DNA from: Actinomycetes bacterium
Lineage (GTDB): Bacteria > Actinomycetota > Actinomycetes > Actinomycetales > Cellulomonadaceae
Assembly: GCA_023401045.1 (NCBI GenBank)
Contig: JAEXEM010000285.1
Span: 1 to 19,768 of the forward strand
Direction: 5' to 3'
Length of the DNA: 19,768 nt
Part shown: in pieces, positions 14,259 through 19,768 of the stretch
Numbering within the stretch: position 1 is the first letter of the stretch
Layout of the letters: each line of letters begins with the position of its first letter
Program-made: the position numbers and the translations under genes
The notes under the pieces: generated by a model
The model's database searches: none
Seen by the model: only the letters and a program-made list of their open reading frames with translations
Told to the model about the DNA's origin: nothing

Positions 14259-14363
14259 TCAGGGTCGGTCGCCCAGGGCTCGCTCCGTTGCGACCGTCCT
14301 CACGCCGGTCATCGCTGCGCACTCGATGGCCGATGCCGGCGCATGGTCGGTGGCGGCGGTCAT
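14259..14363 (-). CDS. Possible small protein of 34 residues, unknown function
   Basis: An ATG at 14363 is preceded by GAGGGGAG at about 6 nt, a good Shine-Dalgarno sequence. The frame runs 34 codons to TGA at 14261-14259. The product (MTAATDHAPASAIECAAM and so on) has no membrane segment and is not recognised. It lies upstream of the tRNA on the same strand. At this GC content short open frames are common, so the ribosome-binding site is the only real support. Confidence 0.2.
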   Translation of the reverse strand: MTAATDHAPASAIECAAMTGVRTVATERALGDRP

Positions 14364-14579
14364 GGCGGCTCCCCTCGGTGTCCGTGAGTGTGCAGGGGCA
14401 GGGCAGGCGACCGGACAGGGGCGGCCGGGCAGGAGGTGGCGTCGGCGGCCCGGTCCGCGGCTCTCAGGACGGCGGCGAAGAACCAGCCGTCGAATCCGGC
14501 TGTCCCTCGACTGCACGGCGCGGATGGAGCGCTCGGCATCGCCGACCTGTCGTCAGAACCTGTGGTGAGGGTCAGCGTT

Positions 14580-14599
14580 CCTGGTGACAGTTCACCTGG
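14580..14599. promoter_or_regulatory. Interrupted palindrome upstream of the nuclease gene
   Basis: CCTGGTGACAGTTCACCTGG is an interrupted inverted repeat: GGTGA and TCACC arms around CAGT, with matching CC/GG ends outside one mismatch on each side. It lies about 86 bp before the GTG of the nuclease gene, so it could be an operator for that gene. The binding factor is unknown. Confidence 0.35.
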
Positions 14600-14685
14600 T
14601 CGGCCGAAGCGGGCGCGGCCGGCCGGATGGTTCGGTGGAGCGGGCCGGACGCTCGGCCGGCTGTCGATCGAGACGGGGGCACCTC

Positions 14686-16004
14686 GTGAACCGACGCACC
14701 GTCGTGGCCGCTGCTGTGTCGTCCGTGCTCTGCCTGGCGGCGGTGGCCGCTCCGGCGCAGCCGACTCGCCGCACGACGCGGCGACGCAGTCCAGCCTGCG
14801 CAACCTGGTGACCGCCGTGCAGTCGTGGTCGATGTTCGACAACGACGGCCGGTTCGACGGTCTCACGGTCGCTGCGCTGTCCGGATGGGGGTGGCGTCCC
14901 ACGGGCGGCACCTACACGGAGATCGTCGTGGAGGACGGCGGGCGCTCGTGGCGCGCGACGGCGCAGGACACGCGCGCCGGCGGCACGGAGTACACCTACT
15001 CCCTGCTGGCACCGGTCAACGGGGTCGCGCCGGGCTCCGTGCGGGCCTCGCTCCCGCAGCCGGTCGCGCTGCCGGCGGCGGCCGGTGCGGTGGTCGTGGA
15101 CGTGGGGGACGCGATCGACGTGGACAGGTTGGCCAGGGCGCTGGCCGCCGGGACCGTCACCCAGAAGATGGTCTGCGAGATGTCCGCCCTGTCGCCGGGG
15201 ACGCACGCCGCGCGTTCGTCCGTCCCGGACCACACGTTGGCGTGCGAGGCGGCCCTGGCCGGTGGCGCGGTGACGTGGCGTGCGCTGCTGGCGACGATGC
15301 TGCGCTCCGGCGGCCGGATCGCGTTGCAGCAGCTGGCGCTGGAGCTCGTCGGTGACGGCTCGACCCCGCCGGCCCCGCCCGCACCGCCGACGGACCCCGA
15401 CGCACCGCCGCGGCCGTTGCCGCCGACGCTGCCGGACAACATCTGGGAGGTCGTGCGCAAGGCCGACCGTGTCGACGCCCCGCAGCTGAGCGCAGAGGAG
15501 AAGCGGGTCGTCGTCGAGCAGTGCGTGAAGCTCGCGGTGCGAGCGGGCAAGGACGCGATGGCGCGGTGCACGGGGGAGACTCCGATCTTCCTGTCGGGGC
15601 GCTCGGACGTGCCCCAGCCGACGCAGCACGACCTGGACGCGCTCATGCGCCACCCCGACTGGTTCAGCCTCAACCGGCAGACCCCGTCGCACTCGCGTGG
15701 CTGGTTGACGAACCACCCGGCATGCGCGGACAGGGTGGACGGGGTCCTGGACTGCGACGAGTTCCCGTTCGCGTCGACGCAGCAGGGCGGAGCGACGGCG
15801 AGCCCGCCCGTCAGCCTGCGGACGCTGGACTGGCAGCAGAACCGTGCACAGGGCAGCAAGCTCCAGATCTTCTACAGCACCCCCGGGTGCGACGTGGCTC
15901 ACGGCGATGAGTTCTGGGTGGTCCCCCTGCCGGAGTCGGCCGGTCCGGTGCGCCGGCTGCCCACCCTCGCGTGGTGCGACAGCGCGCTCACACCCGTGCC
16001 CTGA
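14686..16004 (+). CDS. Secreted NucA/NucB-type DNase with pilin-like N-terminal region; signal peptide in a different frame
   Basis: The C-terminal third matches NucA/NucB deoxyribonucleases: HDLDALMRHPDWF, then the signature DCDEFPFAST (15750-15779) with the catalytic Glu, then QNRAQGSKLQIFY and DEFWVVPL. Before it come a Pro-rich linker (15361-15440), a helical region and a segment (about 14787-15005: SLRNLVTAVQSW to GGTEYTYS) that resembles the globular part of type IV pilins. A GTG at 14686 starts a textbook Sec signal peptide, MNRRTVVAAAVSSVLCLAAV followed by AAPAQP, but in the +1 frame relative to the nuclease. One extra base between about 14745 and 14775 would join them into 439 residues. 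The deletion may be real or a sequencing error. The stop overlaps the start of a SUKH-type gene (TGATG), which suggests a toxin with its immunity protein. A plain extracellular DNase is the alternative. Confidence 0.72.
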
Positions 16005-16645
16005 TGAGCGGCGCCCAGATCGTCGCCGCCCTGGACGGGTGGGTCGAGCGTCTGACGCACCTCGGTTCCCGGGTCGCCGACCGGCTGCGTCCCGGGCTGG
16101 ACCCGGGGCAGATCCGGCGGGTGGCGGCCGCACGCGGGTTCACCCTCAGCGACGAGATCGCCGCGGTGTGGGCGTGGCACGACGGGGAACGGACGGCCGC
16201 TGACGTCGGCCCGTCGCGGCAGTACCCCGCGCTGGTCCCCGACGGCGCCTTCTACGACCTCGACACCGCGCTCGCGAGCTCGTCGAGGTCCTACGAGATC
16301 TGCGGCGACGACGACGTCCTCACCGACCCGCACGCGTCGGACAGCGAGCGGGCCGCTGTCTGGCGTCGGGAGTGGGTGGTCTTCGACTCCTGGCTGCTGC
16401 CGCTGGTGCTGGCGCCGCAGCCCGACGGGTCGACCGACACGTTCCGGTACGACCCGCAGTCGGGCACCGACTGGGTCGCGCACTCCTCGCTGCCGGCCCG
16501 TGTGGAGCGGTGGCACGAGATGCTCGACCGGGGGGCGTGGCGCGTCGAGCCGGACGGCAGCTGGGCGGTCGAGCCGACCCTGCTGCCGCAGGTCGACCGG
16601 GCCTGGCCCGTCGCCGAGCAGATCAGGTGGACCGAGATCACCTAG
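16004..16645 (+). CDS. SUKH (SMI1/KNR4)-type protein, probable nuclease immunity protein
   Basis: A 213-residue soluble protein without signal peptide or membrane segment. The pattern fits SMI1/KNR4 (SUKH) proteins: an N-terminal helix, IRRVAAARGFTLSDEIAAVW leading to AWHDGER, then FYDLDTALASS, then VVFDSWLLPLVLAPQPDGS, and a C-terminal helix with SLPARVERWHEMLDRGAWRV. Trp and acidic residues dominate the surface-like strands, as is usual in the family. SUKH proteins are known as immunity proteins encoded directly after nuclease toxins in contact-dependent and polymorphic toxin systems; other members have unrelated roles. The ATG overlaps the nuclease stop by one base (TGATG), so translation should be coupled and the pair made together. 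Binding of this protein to the upstream nuclease is inference. Confidence 0.7.
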   Translation: MSGAQIVAALDGWVERLTHLGSRVADRLRPGLDPGQIRRVAAARGFTLSDEIAAVWAWHDGERTAADVGPSRQYPALVPDGAFYDLDTALASSSRSYEICGDDDVLTDPHASDSERAAVWRREWVVFDSWLLPLVLAPQPDGSTDTFRYDPQSGTDWVAHSSLPARVERWHEMLDRGAWRVEPDGSWAVEPTLLPQVDRAWPVAEQIRWTEIT

Positions 16646-16798
16646 GTGTGCACGTCACTGCGGCGGATGCCCTCCGGACGTACGACGGGGTCCCGGGGCG
16701 CCTGCGGCGTGCGGGCCGCCCTCGTCGGCGCGGTGTGCTCCCGTTCGCTCGCGGTGCCGGACGAGGAGACGTGCCGTGCCGCCGACGCCACGAACCGG

Positions 16799-16810
16799 CA
16801 CGATGGGGTC
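16799..16810 (+). promoter_or_regulatory. Possible leaderless promoter (-10) of the YeaO/DUF488-type gene
   Basis: CACGAT (16799-16804) ends 6 nt before the ATG at 16811, and there is no ribosome-binding site at a normal distance. This matches the layout at 13488-13500 and the usual actinobacterial leaderless arrangement. The -35 is not clear. Confidence 0.4.
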
Positions 16811-17158
16811 ATGTCGCTGCGCACCCGACGCGTCTACGACGAGCCCGCTGCCGGCGACGGGTACCGCGTGCTCGTCGACAGTCTCTGGCCCCGCGGTCTC
16901 ACCAAGGAGCGCGCCCGGGTGGACCTGTGGCTCAAGGAGGTCGCGCCGTCACCCGACCTGCGGAAGGCGTTCCACCACGAGGGCCTGCCGTTCGACGAGT
17001 TCGCCCGGCGCTACCGGGAGGAGCTGGCGACCGACCCAGCCCTGGAGGACCTGCGCCGGGTCGTGGCGGAGCACGACGTGGTGACCCTGGTCTACGGTGC
17101 GGCCGACCCCGAGCAGAACCAGGCGACGGTCCTGCGCGACGTTCTCACGAAGGCGTGA
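16811..17158 (+). CDS. YeaO/DUF488 family protein
   Basis: A 115-residue soluble protein with the DUF488/YeaO family pattern: RRVYDEP, YRVLVDSLWPRGLTKERA (residues 18-35), DLWLKEVAPSPDLRKAFHH (38-56), FARRYREEL and VTLVYGAADPEQNQATVL near the C-terminus. The family is widespread and its biochemical role is unclear. The ATG at 16811 is chosen because it matches the family's N-terminus and because CACGAT lies 6 nt upstream, suggesting a leaderless message; the 55 codons of open frame before it look non-coding. It is separated from the SUKH gene by 165 bp and probably independent of it. A foldback lies shortly after the gene. Confidence 0.88.
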   Translation: MSLRTRRVYDEPAAGDGYRVLVDSLWPRGLTKERARVDLWLKEVAPSPDLRKAFHHEGLPFDEFARRYREELATDPALEDLRRVVAEHDVVTLVYGAADPEQNQATVLRDVLTKA

Positions 17159-17193
17159 CCAGGAGGACTGCCTCCCCTCCGGCCGGAGCCTGA

Positions 17194-17221
17194 GACGGCG
17201 GTCCCGGCTCGCCGGGCCGTC
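17194..17221. terminator. Possible terminator between convergent genes
   Basis: GACGG (17194-17198) pairs with CCGTC (17217-17221), and an inner CCCGGC (17203-17208) pairs with GCCGGG (17211-17216), with unpaired bases on one side. The inner pairing leaves only a 2-nt loop, so one or two inner pairs would open. It lies 36 nt after the YeaO-type gene; the convergent permease gene ends at 17329. Confidence 0.35.
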
Positions 17222-17328
17222 GCCGCGCCGGAGCGGGTGCTGGGCGTCGAGGCGGCCACCGAGGTCGGCGCCGTGTCCTGCGCACAGCTCGCTCAGGATC
17301 TGTGGCTCACTCGCGCGCGTACCTGCCC

Positions 17329-19617
17329 CTACTCGCCCTGCAGGCTCGTCGGCCGGGTGAGGCGCACGAGCAGCGGCAGGATCGCCGCGGTGGTGAGCAG
17401 CACGACGGTCGCCGCACCCCCGGCCGTGACGCCGATGCCTGTCCAGTCGACGCTCACCGGGCTTCCGGAGCCGGCCTGGAGAAGCGACGCGAGCCCGGCG
17501 CCGACGGCGACGGCCAGGCCGATGCCGAGGACCATGGGGATCGCGACCTGCCACAGGACGGACAGGCCGAGCGTGCGCCGCCGGGTGCCGACGGCCACGA
17601 GCACGGCGAGCGGCCGGCGCCGTTCACGGACCTGCTCGGCGACGTTGACGAGGAGGCTCGCCCCGACGACGAGCAGCAGCGCGACCGTGGCGATGAGGAG
17701 CCCCTCACGGACGGCCGCTGTTCCCGGGTCGGCGGCGTCCGGGTCGTTGACCGTCACCCAGGCCGTCGGGTCCACCCGGAAGGCGGCCGTCTGCACGTGC
17801 TCCGCCACGTCCGCGACGTCCCGGGCCAGCGTGAAGGTCGCGCTCCCGCTGAGGTAGCCGTCGGCGGGGAGGGTGACCTCGTCACCGAGCGCTGCGGGTG
17901 TGACGAGCACGGACGCGCGACCCAGGTCGACGTCGTCCGGCGGTGCCACGGTGACGGTCGTCTCGGGCAGCGTCCACGTCGCGCCGCTCGCGCCGTTCTC
18001 GCCCAGGACGTACTCGGTGCCGGGCGCCGGTGCGGCGGCGCCGTCCGGGAGTGCGACCATGACGTCGCCGTCCGCGCAGTCGGTGAACGCGGCGTCCGCG
18101 CTGAGCGCGGCGCAGCTCCCGATCGTCAGCATGATCTCCTCGTCGTCTGCCCCGGCCACCGGTTGCGCGGAGGTGCGCACCTTCGTGTCGATGCCGCGTA
18201 CCCCGGGGACGTCCCGCAGCGTCTGCGCCCACTCGTCGACGGTCGGGGCGAGGGCACCGCTCACCACGACGACCTCGTGGGCGCGGTCGCCGTCGGTCGT
18301 CGGCGAGGTGATGTCCGCCGTCAGCCCGTGGACCGTGATGAGGGAGGCGACGGCGACGGTGGCCGCGGACACCGCCCGGACCGACGTGCCGCTCTCGAGC
18401 CGCAGCCGACGCACCGCCAGGTCCCACGCGAGCCCGCCCGCGCCGAGCCGGCGCACCGCGGCGTCCACGACCCACGGCAGCAGCAACGCCACCCCGGCGA
18501 GCAGCAGTGCGACGCCCGCGAGGACGGACCCGAACGCGTCGGTGTAAGGCTGCGGGTCGTCGTGGGTGAGCGGCACGACGAGCAGCACGAGCCCGACCGT
18601 CGGCAGGGCGACGCGCCACCACAGCCGTCGGCGCACCACCGCGCCGCGCCGGACGACCCCCAGCGGTTCGACGACGACGTGGCGCAGCGCCGCGTGGCCG
18701 ACGAGGACCGCGGCGAGCGGGACCAGCACGACGACGAGTGCCGCGAGGAGCGGCGACGGCCGGAGGTCGGCGGTGTGGAACGACGCCCAGCGCGGCGCCG
18801 TGCCTGCGACGGCATCACGAAGGAGGGCGAACAGCACGGCGCCGATCGCGACACCGCCCACGGTGCCGACGAGCGTCTCCGCGGCCGAGACGCGACGCGT
18901 CGTGGCAGCGTCGGCACCGATGAGGCGCAGCGCGGCGAGACGCCGGTCGCGTGCCTCACCGCCGAACCGCACGGCGGTGGCGATGAAGCCACCGACGGGC
19001 ACGAGCAGCCCCGTGATGACGACGAGCACGATGAGGACCACGCCCGCGTTGTTCGCGCCGCTGCCGGTGCCCCGTCCGAACCGGTCGATGCGCGTGGCCG
19101 CCTCGTCGTCCAGCTCGTCGGACCCGAGGAGGAAGTAGAGCTCCCCGGGACCGACGACCCCCTCCGGCCCGATCGTGCCGACCACGCGCTCGCCGAAGCG
19201 GCCGCGCAGTGCCTCGCCCTCGGGGGAGTCGAGGAGCCGCTGCAGGCCCGGCGAGACGAGTGCCTCGCCGGGGGCGAGCGCGCGGTACGTGCCCGGCGGC
19301 AGCGGTGCGTCCGGTCCCTCGGGCTGGACGAGGTGGCCGGAGAAGTACTCGCCCCGGTAGCTCGTGCTGACACGCTGGGCGAGGAGGGTGTCCTCGCCCG
19401 GCTGGGCGACCACCGGGCCGGGGTCCCGCGCCGCGGAGATCTCGGCACGCCTGTCGAGCGCCGTCGGCAGGGCGGCGACGAACATGAGCACCGCCACGCC
19501 GACGCCGACGCCGACCGCGACGAACGCGAGCCGTGCCCAGCCGGACCGGCCGCCGCTCACGCTCATGCGGAGGCCGAGCGCGAGGTCCGCGAGCACGCTG
19601 CTGCGCCCGCGCGTCAC
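17329..19617 (-). CDS. FtsX-family ABC transporter permease (MacB/LolC-type)
   Basis: A 762-residue membrane protein of the duplicated FtsX type. About ten membrane helices are visible: one near residues 27-49, three around 193-320, several in the middle (about 345-405), one near 420, and three at the C-terminus. Two extracellular domains lie between them (about 50-192 and 430-630); the second has paired cysteines (SCAALSADAAFTDCADGD). The cytoplasmic segments RDRRLAALRLIGADAATTRR and RRRPLAVLVAVGTRRRTLGL are the coupling-helix regions that contact the ATPase. Relatives export lipoproteins, peptides or antibiotics, or sense cell-wall stress; the substrate is not predictable here. The GTG at 19617 overlaps the stop of the upstream ATPase gene by 4 nt, which fixes the start and makes an operon. 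Confidence 0.9.
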   Translation of the reverse strand: MTRGRSSVLADLALGLRMSVSGGRSGWARLAFVAVGVGVGVAVLMFVAALPTALDRRAEISAARDPGPVVAQPGEDTLLAQRVSTSYRGEYFSGHLVQPEGPDAPLPPGTYRALAPGEALVSPGLQRLLDSPEGEALRGRFGERVVGTIGPEGVVGPGELYFLLGSDELDDEAATRIDRFGRGTGSGANNAGVVLIVLVVITGLLVPVGGFIATAVRFGGEARDRRLAALRLIGADAATTRRVSAAETLVGTVGGVAIGAVLFALLRDAVAGTAPRWASFHTADLRPSPLLAALVVVLVPLAAVLVGHAALRHVVVEPLGVVRRGAVVRRRLWWRVALPTVGLVLLVVPLTHDDPQPYTDAFGSVLAGVALLLAGVALLLPWVVDAAVRRLGAGGLAWDLAVRRLRLESGTSVRAVSAATVAVASLITVHGLTADITSPTTDGDRAHEVVVVSGALAPTVDEWAQTLRDVPGVRGIDTKVRTSAQPVAGADDEEIMLTIGSCAALSADAAFTDCADGDVMVALPDGAAAPAPGTEYVLGENGASGATWTLPETTVTVAPPDDVDLGRASVLVTPAALGDEVTLPADGYLSGSATFTLARDVADVAEHVQTAAFRVDPTAWVTVNDPDAADPGTAAVREGLLIATVALLLVVGASLLVNVAEQVRERRRPLAVLVAVGTRRRTLGLSVLWQVAIPMVLGIGLAVAVGAGLASLLQAGSGSPVSVDWTGIGVTAGGAATVVLLTTAAILPLLVRLTRPTSLQGE

Positions 19618-19768
19618 GCGCGCACCTGCTCACGCACGCGGCCGTCGCGGACGACGGCCTCGCGGTCGGAGTACGCGGCGACGCGCGGCTCGTGCGTGAC
19701 GAGGACGACGGCCGCCCCGGCGTCGCGCGCGGCGGTGACGAGGAGCTGCATGACGCGTTCGCCGTTGA
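19614..19768 (-). CDS. ABC transporter ATP-binding protein, C-terminal fragment (gene continues past the window)
   Basis: The last 50 residues of an ATPase are encoded on the minus strand and end with a TGA at 19616-19614. The fragment holds the H-loop region VVLVTHEPRVAAYSDREAVV followed by RDGRV, typical of the LolD/MacB family of ATPases that pair with FtsX-type permeases. NGERVMQLLVTAARDAG just before it is the helix after the Walker B/D-loop. Walker A, signature and Walker B motifs lie outside the window. The 4-nt GTGA overlap with the permease gene shows the pair is one transporter. Confidence 0.88.
   Translation of the reverse strand, partial: NGERVMQLLVTAARDAGAAVVLVTHEPRVAAYSDREAVVRDGRVREQVRA

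Larger units (their letters stand above)
14154..14685. other. Gene-poor stretch of 532 bp between tRNA-Lys and the nuclease gene
   Basis: No firmly supported gene lies here. It contains a bulged foldback (CCCACGG at 14181-14187 with CCGTGGG at 14205-14211) upstream of the tRNA, a possible 34-codon minus-strand frame (14363-14259) with a good ribosome-binding site, and a 20-bp interrupted palindrome (14580-14599). One plus-strand frame stays open through the right half and runs into the nuclease, but its translation is rich in Arg, Gly and Pro and looks non-coding before about 14750. Confidence 0.45.

Noticed and set aside
14388..14685. An N-terminal extension of the nuclease frame by up to 100 codons
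   Set aside because: The translation is Arg/Gly/Pro-rich, has no signal peptide and no ribosome-binding site at its start. The signal peptide in the other frame is a far better N-terminus.
1..19768. CRISPR arrays, insertion sequences or phage genes
   Set aside because: No regularly spaced repeats, transposase motifs, terminal inverted repeats or phage structural genes were seen on either strand.

Overview
The window is very GC-rich, with G/C-dominated third codon positions, frequent GTG starts and 4-nt ATGA/GTGA gene overlaps. This indicates a high-GC actinobacterium. A C50-carotenoid operon beside a plant-polysaccharide (GH39 plus CUT1 transporter) locus fits Micrococcales such as Cellulomonadaceae, but that placement is inference. 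No insertion sequence, integrase, phage gene or CRISPR array was seen.

Layout: (1) 1-3455, plus strand: the 3' end of a phytoene synthase gene, then crtI, two small lycopene cyclase subunits and a lycopene elongase. All four junctions are 4-nt overlaps, so this is one translationally coupled operon making a C50 cyclic carotenoid. (2) 3487-10165: a LacI-family regulator (minus) faces a plus-strand operon of a GH39 glycosidase, a lipoprotein sugar-binding protein and two CUT1 permeases. Two palindromes with the same pattern, CGAAA-N3-TTTCG, lie in the divergent gap, one over each presumed promoter. A 90-nt three-way-junction RNA separates the binding-protein gene from the permeases. (3) 10507-11913: an aldo/keto reductase divergent from an HxlR-family regulator, with a perfect 15-bp palindrome between them. 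(4) 12049-13324: a metallo-beta-lactamase-fold hydrolase and a DUF1304 membrane protein, diverging around a four-half-site operator array that covers the hydrolase promoter. (5) 13500-14153: an APRT-like phosphoribosyltransferase that looks leaderless, and tRNA-Lys(UUU) on the minus strand.

(6) 14686-16645 is the most unusual part: a NucA/NucB-type nuclease with a Sec signal peptide (the signal peptide and mature protein are in different frames), a pilin-like N-terminal region and a proline-rich linker. It is joined by a TGATG stop/start overlap to a SUKH (SMI1/KNR4)-type protein. SUKH proteins are known immunity proteins for nuclease toxins, so this is a candidate exported DNase effector/immunity pair. 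(7) 16811-17158: a YeaO/DUF488-type protein, apparently leaderless. (8) 17329-19768, minus strand: an FtsX-type ABC permease and the 3' end of its ATPase gene.

All functional calls come from motif recognition by eye; no database search was possible.
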